From the NCBI RefSeq assembly GCF_004102025.1, contig NZ_CP025228.1, positions 62,001-126,000 on the forward strand: a stretch of 64,000 bases of DNA. The letters run 5' to 3'. The notes under the pieces were generated by a model. That model was not told the DNA's origin. It was given only the letters and a program-made list of their open reading frames with translations, and did not search any database. Both the position numbers and the translations under genes were made by a program. This stretch comes from Actinomyces qiguomingii. GTDB taxonomy: Bacteria; Actinomycetota; Actinomycetes; Actinomycetales; Actinomycetaceae. Position 1 is the first letter of the stretch, and each line of letters opens with the position of its first letter. This document shows positions 8,507 through 17,847 of the stretch, one piece after another.

Positions 8507-9046
8507 TCAGGCGGCGGGTGCGGTGGGTCGCTCCGGAAGTGGCGGCGCGGGTGGGTCGAGGCGGCTGATGAGGAGCGTGTCGTCTTTGGCGGCATCGATG
8601 ACCCAGGCGATGGTGCCGCCCCGCAGGGGGTCGTCCGAGCGGGCGGGCAGGGTGGCCTGGTGTCCGCGGGAGGTGGCGATCACCTCGCCGCGCCCGTCCT
8701 TCCACCAAATCACGCGCACCTCGGTCCCGACCAGCTCGCCGGTGGTCAGCGGCACGGCGTTGCGCGGCATGGATCGGCGCAGCCGCACCCATGTGGCGCG
8801 GGCGCCGGCTCCGGACGCTAATGCGAAGACCAGTGGGATTCCTACTAGCAGGGGTGTGGACAGCCTTTCGCCGGCCAGTGCCTGCACGCCCATGCCGACG
8901 GCGCCGAATACGCCCAGTGCGCAGGCCAGGACCGGCATGGAGCCGTCGAAAAACAGGTCGTCCAGGCCGTCGAAGAGGCCGTCGAGCAGGAGCGAGACGG
9001 CCAGAGCGCCGCAGCCTAGGACGGCGCACCACATGAACGGGGACAT
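8507..9046 (-). CDS. NfeD-like membrane protein, flotillin partner
   Basis: A 179-residue protein starting at ATG 9046 (GGAAAGG upstream). It has three predicted membrane segments (about residues 1-20, 38-57 and 65-85) followed by a small soluble domain rich in beta strands (ELVGTEVRVIWWKDGRGEV, HQATLPARSDDPLRGGTIAWVID), consistent with the OB-fold of NfeD1b/YuaF proteins. Those are encoded with flotillins and sit in the same membrane domains. The gap to the flotillin start is 65 bases on the same strand, so an operon is likely. Recognition rests on context as much as sequence. Confidence 0.72.
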   Translation of the reverse strand: MSPFMWCAVLGCGALAVSLLLDGLFDGLDDLFFDGSMPVLACALGVFGAVGMGVQALAGERLSTPLLVGIPLVFALASGAGARATWVRLRRSMPRNAVPLTTGELVGTEVRVIWWKDGRGEVIATSRGHQATLPARSDDPLRGGTIAWVIDAAKDDTLLISRLDPPAPPLPERPTAPAA

Positions 9047-9211
9047 GTCCGCCTTTCCGGGCCGGGACGGCCTCTCGACTCCCGCATTGCTTACGCCCGG
9101 ATTGTTACACACCGGTCGGAGGTGGGGAACTGCCGTCCCACGAGCCGGGCGGCACGGTGATGGGTAGTTCTTCCCATAACGGCGCGTGCCTAGGGCGCGC
9201 CGAGCGCGTGG

Positions 9212-10711
9212 TCAATGCACGCGCCGGGCCACCTGGTAGCCGTCGGTGTTAAGCACCGGCTCATAGACGGCGCCTGTGGTTGACTGGGCGGTGGCCCACT
9301 GGGCGGCGTCCGCCGGTGGATTGCCGCCCCAGGCGGTGGAGTGGGAGTCGATCACGACGTAGTCGGTGTCGACGTCGCCGGTGCCGACCCAGTACACGGT
9401 GTGGTCAGGAACCAGGTAGGCGAGTAGTCCCAGGTCGGTCTCCACGCTGGCGCCGTCGGGTATCAGCTCCATGATTCGGGCGGCGGTCGCCGCACGCGGG
9501 GAGGCGGCGCCGTAGTCGGATTGCCGCAGTTCCCACAGCGGCAGGTCGCGGGCGGTGGTCAGGCCAATGGCCAGGGGCATGAGGACGCCCAGGGCGATTA
9601 GCCAGCGCCTCCACATCGGGACGGCGTCGGCTTGGGTGGGGGCTTTCAGGCGGGCGACGACGTCGAGCAGGGCCCCCAGCGCAATCGGAATCAGGATCGC
9701 GTTGTAGTGCCAGTTCTGCCATGTCCAGTAGAACTCGTTGGAGGACAGGAAGCGCCAGGCCAGCGTGGGCAGCACCAGGGACATCCACGGTGAGGCGAGT
9801 CCGATCAGGCCGGCCGTGCCCACGAGCATCCCCAGGGTCTGGACCTTTACCTCGGAGGAGAGCAGGCGGGCGATCAGACTGGTGGAGCCGCCGTTTCCTG
9901 ACAGCCCGTACTCCCAGGTGCCTGAAGGGCTCAGGGACGGCAGGATGACGCCGACGGTGAGCAGGAAGGACAGCAGGCCAACAAGGGCGACTAACACTCC
10001 GAGCCTGGTGGTGCTCAGGTTGCGCCACCAGGCCGGGCCACGGCCGGCTGGCTGGTGCGGCGCACCGAGTCGGCCGCGCAGGGCGATGGCCAGTCCTGCC
10101 ATGAAGACGGTCAGCCCCAGGTCCTCCTTCACCGTGACCAGTGGCAGAACCCACAGGGCGCAGTCGCGCCAGCGTTGTTCCGCGAAGGCCACCGAGGCCC
10201 AGGCCAGCAGCGGGACTGCGAAGGCGATTTCATGGAACTGGGAGGCGACCGCGCCCTGCATTCCCCAGGACAGCACGTAGAACAGGCCGAGCGCCAGGGC
10301 GACCGGGCGGCCGAGCAGACGTGTCGCCAGCCGAGTCAGCGGCCAGGCGGATAGGGCCAGTAGCAGGTCCTGCAACACCAGTAGGGCCAGCGGACTGGGC
10401 CATAGCCGCCACACCGGACCCAGGAGGATCAGGATCGGGTGGAAGTGGTCACCCAGCAGGTTGTAACCCTCGCCTTTGATCGGGACGATCGGCGCTTGCA
10501 GGCGCGAGTACGCCTTGGCCAGCTCGGAGAAGATCCCCAGGTCCCAACTGGGAACCTGCATGGCCCGCCACTGGCCGACCGAGTAGGCGATCATGCCGAC
10601 CGCGCCAACAATCACGGCCAGCGCGGCCGGTAGTAGATCGAGCAGCCGGGCCGACCGGTGAATGCGGGACGGCGTTGGCGGGCGCTTAAGGCGGAGGTGA
10701 GCGGAGGTCAT
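9212..10711 (-). CDS. DUF2079-family polytopic membrane protein
   Basis: About 499 residues with 9-11 hydrophobic segments. SWDLGIFSELAKAYSRLQAPIVPIKGEGYNLLGDHFHP-like sequence near residue 60 fits DUF2079, in which an acidic loop (here WDLGIFSE) and GDHFHP are hallmarks. The fold is thought to be GT-C-like, so a role in transferring sugars from lipid carriers at the outer face is possible but unproven. ATG 10711 is my choice; a GTG at 10750 would add 13 residues. The C-terminal 110 residues form a soluble extracellular domain (MELIPDGASVETDLGLLAYL). Confidence 0.8.
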   Translation of the reverse strand: MTSAHLRLKRPPTPSRIHRSARLLDLLPAALAVIVGAVGMIAYSVGQWRAMQVPSWDLGIFSELAKAYSRLQAPIVPIKGEGYNLLGDHFHPILILLGPVWRLWPSPLALLVLQDLLLALSAWPLTRLATRLLGRPVALALGLFYVLSWGMQGAVASQFHEIAFAVPLLAWASVAFAEQRWRDCALWVLPLVTVKEDLGLTVFMAGLAIALRGRLGAPHQPAGRGPAWWRNLSTTRLGVLVALVGLLSFLLTVGVILPSLSPSGTWEYGLSGNGGSTSLIARLLSSEVKVQTLGMLVGTAGLIGLASPWMSLVLPTLAWRFLSSNEFYWTWQNWHYNAILIPIALGALLDVVARLKAPTQADAVPMWRRWLIALGVLMPLAIGLTTARDLPLWELRQSDYGAASPRAATAARIMELIPDGASVETDLGLLAYLVPDHTVYWVGTGDVDTDYVVIDSHSTAWGGNPPADAAQWATAQSTTGAVYEPVLNTDGYQVARRVH

Positions 10712-10781
10712 CGACGCGAGCCTACCGAGCCCTCCGCCTCCTACGGGCACTGACGCCGCCGAGGCGCTGCCGGGCCCGGAG

Positions 10782-11525
10782 TCAGTGCAGTTTGACGGTG
10801 CCGAAGACGATATTGGTGTGGTGCGGGCGGCGTGCGTCGGGGATGAAATGGCGGTAGTCCACCGTGACGCCGGCTTCTTCGAAGTCGCGCAGCAGGTCGT
10901 GGGGCGTGACTAGGAATAGTTCGGAGGTGCGGGTCAGCTTGCCGCGGGTGAGGGTGACCCGCCGCCGACGGCGTGCATGGTCGATCCGCTCGGTCAGGGT
11001 TATGCCGGGGCGGGCGGTGAAGGTGGCATTGGCAGGGGCTTCCGGGCGCACGTGCTCGGCCGACAGGATGAGGCGACCGCCGGGGATCAGGTGCGCGGTG
11101 GCCAGGCGAATGGTTTCGCGGCGCTGCTCGGGAGAAAGCACGGTGATGGCGCCCGAGGGGATGCAGACGGCCTTGAACTTCTCGGTGAAGTGGAAGTTGG
11201 TCATATCCGCCAGGTGCGTCTGGATGCGGGCCGCGATCTGGGGGCGCACGTTACGCAGGTCCTCAATGCGGGCGTCGAGCAGGTCCAGGGAGTCGGTGCG
11301 CGGGTCGGTGGCCAGCACGCGGTGGCCGGCGGCGGCTATGGGCAGGGTGACGGGACCGGCGGCGCAGGACAGCTCCAGGACGCGTAGATCCGCCAACCGC
11401 GGGTTCTGGATGAAGGACAGTAGGTCCAGGACGGACTGGATCTCCGGCTCGTCGCACAGGGACAGCGAGGCGGGGGAGGCGGCGTGGCGGCGGGATGGAT
11501 TGAGGGAGAGTGACATGCGGCTCAT
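10782..11525 (-). CDS. Class I SAM-dependent methyltransferase
   Basis: A 247-residue protein with a Rossmann methyltransferase core. Motif I is the variant LRVLELSCAAGPVTLPIA (Cys-Ala-Ala-Gly in place of the usual Gly-rich turn), and motif II is HRVLATDPRTDSLDLL. The post-I acidic segment is followed by KFKAVCIPSGAITVL and LIPGGRLILSAEHV. GGTGAG lies 6 bases before ATG 11525. The substrate is unknown. It faces away from the two-component system and shares only intergenic DNA with a small Trp-rich ORF; a link to peptide modification would be speculation. Confidence 0.8.
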   Translation of the reverse strand: MSRMSLSLNPSRRHAASPASLSLCDEPEIQSVLDLLSFIQNPRLADLRVLELSCAAGPVTLPIAAAGHRVLATDPRTDSLDLLDARIEDLRNVRPQIAARIQTHLADMTNFHFTEKFKAVCIPSGAITVLSPEQRRETIRLATAHLIPGGRLILSAEHVRPEAPANATFTARPGITLTERIDHARRRRRVTLTRGKLTRTSELFLVTPHDLLRDFEEAGVTVDYRHFIPDARRPHHTNIVFGTVKLH

Positions 11526-11862
11526 CGATTCTCACCGGACCGGCGGGTGCAGGTGTGGTTTGAGTGTTTGGGGGACGCGGTGTGCGCCTGGTTCCTACGC
11601 AGCGGTCGCCGCGTGGTGATCGTCGAGTCCATGTGTGTGCTCCGATGAGTATCGGCCTGGGGCCGATAGTTGATATATGGGTGTACGGGTCGAACTGGCT
11701 TGTGAGCGCCAAGCTCGGCCCTTGCTAGAACGCAGGTATTCCATCCTGGTTGTGGCTCCGAGTGATCGGCCATCTGGGTGGATCGATCGGGGGATTATTG
11801 GGGCTGCCTATCGAATGAGGGGCGCGGTGGCAGGTGGCGGGGCGAAGGATGTGGAAGAAGAC
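11526..11862. other. Intergenic region, nothing recognised
   Basis: No convincing gene or RNA found. A short frame on the minus strand (11725-11961) runs through the terminator hairpin and is not credible. The methyltransferase promoter should lie in the left part. Confidence 0.5.
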
Positions 11863-11899
11863 GGGGGCGCGGCCCGGAACAAGTCCGGGCCGCGCCCCC
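11863..11899 (-). terminator. Strong intrinsic terminator
   Basis: A perfect 16-bp G+C-rich stem (11863-11878 with 11884-11899, loop ACAAG). Read on the minus strand it is followed by GTCTTCTTCC, so it should end transcripts coming from the two-component operon and the small ORF to the right. Confidence 0.85.
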
Positions 11900-11915
11900 A
11901 TCGAACTGCCGAGAA

Positions 11916-11996
11916 TCAGCCCCAGCGCCACCTGCAGCCAAGAACTACCCAGGGGTTCCAAGAGGCGTAGACGCCTGCGGTGTCGACAAGGTTCAT
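11916..11996 (-). CDS. Possible 26-residue Trp-rich peptide
   Basis: A short ORF with AGAAAG about 9-10 bases before the ATG, ending 17 bases before a strong terminator. The product starts MNLVDTAG and ends GCRWRWG; it has five Trp, a single Cys and no acidic residue after position 5. About three quarters of its codons end in G or C, like its neighbours. It lies on the same strand 115 bases after the response regulator gene. It could be a signalling or antimicrobial peptide, or the translated leader of nothing in particular; I do not recognise a family. The neat RBS-ORF-terminator arrangement is the main support. Confidence 0.4.
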   Translation of the reverse strand: MNLVDTAGVYASWNPWVVLGCRWRWG

Positions 11997-12111
11997 CGCG
12001 ATGCTCTTTCTGTGAGATGAGATCTTACGGTTCTTGTAACGAACGGCTCCATGCTCCCGGATTTCATGTGAGGCGGTACCACCCATATGGTTAGGCCGAT
12101 TGGGGGAGTTT

Positions 12112-12801
12112 TCAGACCAGGCCCGCGCGGAGGGCGTAGACAACCGCGCCAACACGGTCCTGCACCCCCAGTTTGGCGATCAGGGTGGAGACATGGGTCT
12201 TGACGGTGGCGTCGCTCACGCCCAGGGTGTGGGCGATCTGTTTGTTGGTCTGCGCCTCCGCCATGAGGGCGAGTACCTCCACCTCCCGGGGGGAGAGCGT
12301 GACGCCCGGGGGCAGGGCGTCGGCGGCCGGTGGCGGCGTGCTGGGTGGTTCTGGCGTGGCGGCCACGCGGCGCCCGGGCTTGGCGGTGATGATGGCGGAG
12401 GAGGTCGGTGAGAGCACCATATTGCCGGCGGCGACGTGCCGAATGCTGGCGGCCAGGGTCTCCACCGGATCCTCCTTGGCGATGAATCCGCGTACCCCGG
12501 CGTCCAGGGCCCGGTCCACCACCGAATCGACCACGAAGGTGGTCAGCACGAGGATGGCGATTTCGGGGCGCTCGCGCTTGAGGATCCTGGCTACCGCGAT
12601 GCCGTCCAGGCGGGACATCTGCACATCCAGTAGGAGCACCTGCACGTTTGAGTCGGGCCCGTCGGAGCGCAGGAGGTCTAGGGCGTCGTTCCCGTCGCCG
12701 ACCGACCACACCACATGGATGTCATCAATGTTGGCAGTGAGTAGATCGGTGAGGGTGCGGCGTACGAGCGGGTCGTCGTCAACGATGCCGACGTGAATCA
12801 T
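12112..12801 (-). CDS. NarL/LuxR-family response regulator
   Basis: A 229-residue cytoplasmic transcription factor. The receiver domain (1-120) shows the acidic pair in VDDDPLVRRTL, the phospho-acceptor Asp in VLLLDVQMSRLDG, and Thr/Lys positions in LVLTTF and IAKEDP. A Pro/Ala-rich linker (about 140-165) leads to a LuxR helix-turn-helix (LSPREVEVLALMAEA, NKQIAHTLGVSDATVKTHV). Its ATG overlaps the kinase stop by four bases, so the two are co-translated and form one two-component system. The target genes are not evident; there is no transporter next to it, unlike the similar system at 48-52 kb. Confidence 0.93.
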   Translation of the reverse strand: MIHVGIVDDDPLVRRTLTDLLTANIDDIHVVWSVGDGNDALDLLRSDGPDSNVQVLLLDVQMSRLDGIAVARILKRERPEIAILVLTTFVVDSVVDRALDAGVRGFIAKEDPVETLAASIRHVAAGNMVLSPTSSAIITAKPGRRVAATPEPPSTPPPAADALPPGVTLSPREVEVLALMAEAQTNKQIAHTLGVSDATVKTHVSTLIAKLGVQDRVGAVVYALRAGLV

Positions 12802-14033
12802 GGGCGCTTCTCCGAAGGTGCGAGGACGGTACTACGGGACTCGGCGACGGGGACGGTTGCGGTGACCATCCAGGAGCCGTCGTCGGAAAGGGTGGTAAGG
12901 GTGCCGCCGATGGTGGCCAGCCTTTCGCGCATGCCCAGGACGCCGGTGCCCGAGCGGGGCAGATGCGCGTCGGTGTTGCGCACGCGGTTGGTGGATACGA
13001 GTCGGATGACTTCCGGCCCCAGGGTGAGCGTCATGGTGACAGGTGCTTTGGGGTCCGCGTGGCGGATGATATTGGCGCCCATCTCCCGGGCCACTCGGGA
13101 CAGTACGCTCGCCTGGATGCGGGTGGGGACGGCGTCGCCCCGGTAGTGGTAGGTGATCTCGAAACCGGCGGCGGATACATCGGCGCTGACGGCGCTGACA
13201 GCGGTGCTGAGGTCGGTGACAATGCCGCCCAGACCTGTTGCGGTGGAGACGGGCTGCTCCTGGGTGGAGGAGGGCTGGCGCAGGGTGCGCAGCAGCAGGC
13301 GCAGCTCGTGGAGGGCATCGGAGGCGGTGGCCTCCAGGGCGGCGAATTCGTCGCGGGCCTGATCGGGGTAGGAGGGATCGGCCGCGGCCCGCTGGGCGCG
13401 CAGGGCGGTTTGGGACATGGAGTAGGCAACCAGGTCGTGCATCTCTCGGGCGATCTCCAGCCGCATCTCCTCCAGCTGCGCATCGGCCTGCTCGGCGTCG
13501 GCCAGGCGGGAGGCCTCAATAAAGCGTACAAGCGCGCCGAGGGGGATCAGGAGTGCTCCTAGCACCGCAATAAACCAGACCGATCCCAGAGAATTGGCCA
13601 GGTCGCCGGTGGCCACGATGGCCAGGACGATGACTTCGATGAACAGCGTCGTGAGGAATAGGGAGATGGCCGGACGGGGGCGGAAGAAGCGCCCGAGGAA
13701 GAACATGAAGGCCAGGTTGGTGACAGTCATGTCCGCCAGATCCGCGGACGGGATGACCAACAGCACGGTCCAGCAGCACAGGTAGGCCAGGGCACCAGGG
13801 AGGGGATGCAGGGGGATAAGAGTCACAATAATCGACGCGACCAGCATAATGATCAGATCGCCCAGAGTAGGCAGAGTGCCGACGAGGACCCAGCTGTTCG
13901 CGAGGCTACCGATACCAACGATCACCCCGATGATCACGTAGATGCGGCGACTGGACAGGGGCTCGGGCGGACGCCGGAGGGCGGCGCGTGCGCGTGCCGT
14001 CAGAGAGGTGATGGCAGCGCTGAGTTCGGCCAT
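12798..14033 (-). CDS. NarX/DesK-type sensor histidine kinase
   Basis: A 411-residue membrane kinase. Four or five hydrophobic segments lie in residues 30-170 with no large extracellular domain. The HisKA_3 dimerisation helix follows, with the phospho-acceptor His in EIAREMHDLVAYSMSQ, and then a reduced HATPase domain (REMGANIIRHADPKAPV for the N box, SGTGVLGMRERLATIGG for the G box). It pairs with the response regulator whose start overlaps its end. The signal is probably sensed within or near the membrane. No stimulus can be deduced. Confidence 0.92.
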   Translation of the reverse strand: MAELSAAITSLTARARAALRRPPEPLSSRRIYVIIGVIVGIGSLANSWVLVGTLPTLGDLIIMLVASIIVTLIPLHPLPGALAYLCCWTVLLVIPSADLADMTVTNLAFMFFLGRFFRPRPAISLFLTTLFIEVIVLAIVATGDLANSLGSVWFIAVLGALLIPLGALVRFIEASRLADAEQADAQLEEMRLEIAREMHDLVAYSMSQTALRAQRAAADPSYPDQARDEFAALEATASDALHELRLLLRTLRQPSSTQEQPVSTATGLGGIVTDLSTAVSAVSADVSAAGFEITYHYRGDAVPTRIQASVLSRVAREMGANIIRHADPKAPVTMTLTLGPEVIRLVSTNRVRNTDAHLPRSGTGVLGMRERLATIGGTLTTLSDDGSWMVTATVPVAESRSTVLAPSEKRP

Positions 14034-14230
14034 GAACCCTCTCCTCTCGTCTTAGTCGCCGTACTCATAACACCTTAACAAGTGGGCGGGACTCAGCGCC
14101 CTGACCGGTAGTTGCGATTGAGGTGGCGTATGCAGGTGGGAAGAGGTACAGGTGACGCTCTCACGTGGCCTTTTAGCACCCGGAATGTAGTCTCCGACCG
14201 TCGGCGTGGCGGCGACTGCTGAAGCCGTGT

Positions 14231-14419
14231 TCAGGGGCGCTGATCGTCCGGCGGCACATCGGCGTCATTGGCGAAGCTGACGGCCAGGACGCCAATGGCG
14301 ACCACCAGCACCACGATCGCCACGAACCACAGCCAGGCGGCGTGCTGGCAGGCGGCCAGGACGGCAAGGGCGACGCCGAGCAGCAGAAGAGACCAACCGG
14401 TGTCGCGGGGAGCGGGCAT
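14231..14419 (-). CDS. Small two-helix membrane protein
   Basis: 62 residues with a strong CAGGAG ribosome site 6 bases before the ATG. Two hydrophobic helices (TGWSLLLLGVALAVLAA and WFVAIVVLVVAIGVLAVSF) are joined by a short turn, followed by an acidic tail. No family recognised. It is on the same strand as the membrane gene at 14558-14956, 138 bases away. Confidence 0.65.
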   Translation of the reverse strand: MPAPRDTGWSLLLLGVALAVLAACQHAAWLWFVAIVVLVVAIGVLAVSFANDADVPPDDQRP

Positions 14420-14557
14420 GAAGACTCCTGTAGGGATGTCGCGGGGAGAGTGACGCCTCCGGGGCCCGGGCGGGTGCCGGGAAGGGCCGTCCGGTTGGAC
14501 CGGGGAACAGCTGCGTGGCCGGACGATACCCGCAGGGGCGGGCAGCGTCCACAGCGG

Positions 14558-14956
14558 TCAGAAGCGGCCCCTGGCCAAGAACACTCCCCACTGGCCGTAG
14601 GGAAGCTCCAGGTTTCGGGTGCGAGCCAACTCGGCCAGCACCGCATACCTTCCGTACACCCATGCGAGCGCGGCGGCGAGCAGGAGGATAACACCGCAGG
14701 TTATGGCTAGTTGCACCGGGGTGAGGAGGCGTCCTTCCACCACCAGCAGGACGGCCCCTACTGCGGCGCAGGCGCCTGCGGTGGTAACAGTCTGAACAAT
14801 TGTCCTGAGCGTGCCCAACAGTCCGGCGTCGGTGATCGTTCCCCCCATGGCTGCACGGGCGGTGAGGAAACTCCGGTAGCGGCGGCGGGACACGAAGTAG
14901 GCGACTACGGCCGTGACCAGGCTGCTGGCCACGGCGGCGAGAATCTCGATGCTCAT
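14558..14956 (-). CDS. Small polytopic membrane protein, unknown function
   Basis: 132 residues from ATG 14956, chosen because AAGGAG lies 6 bases upstream (the longer frame adds MKESL only). Three hydrophobic segments: residues 3-20, about 55-75 and about 85-103. The loop after the first is strongly basic (SRRRYRSF), so it should be cytoplasmic. No domain recognised. Good codon use and ribosome site support a real gene. Confidence 0.65.
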   Translation of the reverse strand: MSIEILAAVASSLVTAVVAYFVSRRRYRSFLTARAAMGGTITDAGLLGTLRTIVQTVTTAGACAAVGAVLLVVEGRLLTPVQLAITCGVILLLAAALAWVYGRYAVLAELARTRNLELPYGQWGVFLARGRF

Positions 14957-15081
14957 CAGGGACTCCTTCAAGGCTGCATCAAGCCGAGCATGGCCGCCGC
15001 ACAGCCCGCACGCATCCCCCTATCGGCCGGTCCGATCGGGGGATGCGCGGCGACGTAGATCCGATGCGGCGTGGTCGCGGA

Positions 15082-17847
15082 CTACAGATCGCCATGCTTT
15101 TGCAGACGGTGCAGACTCAACCAGCCCACGGGGATCGGAATCCAGAAGGTCACCAGGCGGTAGACGATGGCCGTGGAAAGCGCCACGCCGTTGGGCACGC
15201 CCGCGGTGACCAGGCCTGCGGTCAGCGCCAGCTCCACAGGGCCGATTCCACCGGGAGAGGGGACCACGGAGCCGACCGTGTTGGCCGCCAGATAGGTGAT
15301 GGCCAGAACCGAGAAGGACAGTGTGTGCCCGAAGGCCCACAAGCTGGCCCCGAAGGACAAAATGTAGCTCACGCTCAGCAGCACGGCGCCGCCCACTCCC
15401 AGTGCCAGCCTCCCCGGATTGGACATGACCCACACCAGCCGCGGCCACACCTGCCGGTAGGTCGGCTCGATCTTCTCCCAGACCCAACTGCGCACCTTCG
15501 GGATGAACAGTGCGGTGGCGACGACGGCGACCAGCGCGACGGCGATCACCAGCACCCAGCCGCTGGGCAGCGTCAAGCTGGTGGACTGTCCGGTGGTGGC
15601 GGCCACAATAATGAGCAGAACCACGGTGATGACGAACTGAACCACCTGCACCAGTGCCACCGTCGCCACGCCGAGCGCCGTCGGAACACCCCTGCGGGAC
15701 AGGAAGCGCAGGTTGATGGCGGCGCCGCCCACACCGGCGGGCGCCACCAGGGCGACCACGGAAGAGGCCAGATGCACCTCGGTGGACTTCCACAGCGGAA
15801 GCCTCACCGGACTGAAGGCCACCAGCGTCAGCCCGGCGCCCACATAGGTGGCCAACGAGAAGACCAGCGCCCCGAGCATCCACCACACATTCGCCCCGGC
15901 CACGGCGTCGGTGATCTGCTCAATGTTCAAGCGGGCCAGCAGCGTCCACAGCGCCACCAATCCCACAATCGCCATAATCACGGTGCGCGGGGAGAAACGG
16001 GCCAGCTTGGCGGGCTCCGCATGCGCGGTGGGTGTCAGATCCACCAGGGCGTCGCGCAGCTCCTGCAGCACCTTGCCCCGCCGACCCATGGCCTCACGGG
16101 TGGCGGCCGGCAGCACCACCCGCTGAAGCATGGGGGCGATGGAGGCGAGCTGCTGTGTGCTCAACGAACGGGAGGCGGCGGCGATGGCGCGATGAACGTC
16201 GGTCAGCGAGGCGGTCAGCGCCAGCACCTGGGCCAGATCCACCCGCCGGGACAACTCCGAGGAGATCGTTTCGCCCGAGTCCCAGCCGAGCAGCCAGACG
16301 GCGCCGGTGTCATCAATGACTACAGTGGAGGAGTCGATCTCCCGGTGAGCCAGGCCAGCCGTGTGGGCGCGGCTGATCTGATCCCACAGGTCGGTCAGCA
16401 CGGCGTCGTCGACCTCATCAAGGTCGGCCAGGGCGCGGGCCCCGGACACATGGTCGGTGACCAGTAGCACGGACTCCTCCGCCTCGGCCAGGCCAACCAG
16501 GCTGGGGGTGCGCACACCCGCACGACCCGCCTCCAGGGTCATCAGGGCCGCATGCTCGGCCGCCGAGCGCACCGACAGATCCCGCTCGGGTGACAGCCCT
16601 TTGACACGCACCCGATCCCAGAGCGTGGAGAGGAAGCCCGCCACCTGCCGGTCGGCGTCCAGGACCGTGACATCGTGGCGCACACCCGTGGAGTCCCAGA
16701 CGGCATACATGCGGTGGATGGACAGTCTGCCCTCGGCGAGCGCGGCGGAGGAAGCCTCGGACAGGATGGCGTCGAGGTCGACGTCGTCGGCGGGCCTGAT
16801 CGTGGAGGGGTCCTCCGCAGGCACCGGCGCGCCCACCTGCGGAGCCGGCGCTGCCTGCGGCCCGGCATCCGCGGCGGACCCGTCGGAGGGGGCGGCGTCG
16901 TCGAGCTCTGCGGGGGCCGTCAGCGGGGTCTCCCTAACGCGCTCGGTGTAGCCCAGCGGCGCCCGGGTCTCCACGGTCCAGGCGCGAGCGGCGGGGGCGC
17001 GGTCCATGCGCACCACCCGGACGGCGTCGATGCCGGCCCTCCGCAGGGCGCGCACCAGGGCGATGCCTTGGGCGCGAGTGTCGTCGACTCCGAAGGCATA
17101 GCGCACGGCCAGCCCGGGCAGGCGACCCAGCAGAATGGAGATGACGGCGCCCGGAAGTGTGATCGCACTGCGTAGGACCGCCAGGCCCACTACGATCCAC
17201 ACGGCGGTCCAGGTGTGGCGGATCACGGGGGAGGAGCGGCGTTCGCCGGCCCCCGTGAGCAGGCCTCCCAAGGTGGCGAATACCGTGGAGATGCCGACCC
17301 GGGCCGCGCCGGAGGCCGTCACCGTCAGGCCGGAGGCGAGGATGGGCGGGCCCCAGGCGTCCAGTGCGTGCAGGCACAACCAGGCCAGGATGAAGCCGCC
17401 GGCTCCCGCCAGCAGCGCCTCACCCGCCGTGTACCAGGCGCGGCGCAACAGGTGGTGCATGATCACAACTACCGGGACCGTGAAGGTGATCAGACCCTCA
17501 ACGGCCTGCAGGGGGAAGACCAGTACGCGACGCAGCACCACGGCCAATGCGTTCTGCACGTCCAGGGTTACGCCGGTGGTGGTGGCATGGGCGTAGGCCG
17601 CCAGAATGACCATGAAGGCCAGGATGAGTGCGGCAATAGCCAGATCGAGTAGGTCTTCGGCGCGACGCAGTCGGCGCTCCGGGGCGTCGACCAGCAGGGT
17701 CAGGGAACGAGTAGTCGCGGAGGCGGCGGGATCATGGTCGGTCGGTGCAGTCTTATTGACCAGGGGCGTGACGCCGATGCGTGGGATACCGACCGGTGAC
17801 GTCGCCTGAGCGCGTTCCGGGTTGTCCGGGGGCGGGACATCAGTCAT
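15082..17847 (-). CDS. Kinase-like domain fused to a LPG-synthase-type (YbhN/UPF0104) flippase
   Basis: About 921 residues from ATG 17847; a longer open frame exists but has no support. Layout: cytoplasmic N-tail, about six hydrophobic segments in residues 60-290, a low-complexity acidic linker, and a protein-kinase-like domain (about 330-590) with VTDHVSGARALADL and AGLAHREIDSSTVVID as the catalytic-loop counterpart. The usual HRD is HREIDSS, and the DFG position reads WLLGWDSGE. The C-terminal 300 residues are a membrane domain of the lysylphosphatidylglycerol synthase/flippase TM family (GVGGAAINLRFL, SPGGIGPVELALTAGL). This architecture occurs in Actinobacteria; it has no lysyltransferase domain. 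A lipid transport or regulation role is inference. Confidence 0.8.
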   Translation of the reverse strand: MTDVPPPDNPERAQATSPVGIPRIGVTPLVNKTAPTDHDPAASATTRSLTLLVDAPERRLRRAEDLLDLAIAALILAFMVILAAYAHATTTGVTLDVQNALAVVLRRVLVFPLQAVEGLITFTVPVVVIMHHLLRRAWYTAGEALLAGAGGFILAWLCLHALDAWGPPILASGLTVTASGAARVGISTVFATLGGLLTGAGERRSSPVIRHTWTAVWIVVGLAVLRSAITLPGAVISILLGRLPGLAVRYAFGVDDTRAQGIALVRALRRAGIDAVRVVRMDRAPAARAWTVETRAPLGYTERVRETPLTAPAELDDAAPSDGSAADAGPQAAPAPQVGAPVPAEDPSTIRPADDVDLDAILSEASSAALAEGRLSIHRMYAVWDSTGVRHDVTVLDADRQVAGFLSTLWDRVRVKGLSPERDLSVRSAAEHAALMTLEAGRAGVRTPSLVGLAEAEESVLLVTDHVSGARALADLDEVDDAVLTDLWDQISRAHTAGLAHREIDSSTVVIDDTGAVWLLGWDSGETISSELSRRVDLAQVLALTASLTDVHRAIAAASRSLSTQQLASIAPMLQRVVLPAATREAMGRRGKVLQELRDALVDLTPTAHAEPAKLARFSPRTVIMAIVGLVALWTLLARLNIEQITDAVAGANVWWMLGALVFSLATYVGAGLTLVAFSPVRLPLWKSTEVHLASSVVALVAPAGVGGAAINLRFLSRRGVPTALGVATVALVQVVQFVITVVLLIIVAATTGQSTSLTLPSGWVLVIAVALVAVVATALFIPKVRSWVWEKIEPTYRQVWPRLVWVMSNPGRLALGVGGAVLLSVSYILSFGASLWAFGHTLSFSVLAITYLAANTVGSVVPSPGGIGPVELALTAGLVTAGVPNGVALSTAIVYRLVTFWIPIPVGWLSLHRLQKHGDL

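Noticed and set aside
15043..16467. 474-codon frame opposite the flippase domain
   Set aside because: Antisense shadow, His/Gln/Arg-rich, no recognisable domain.
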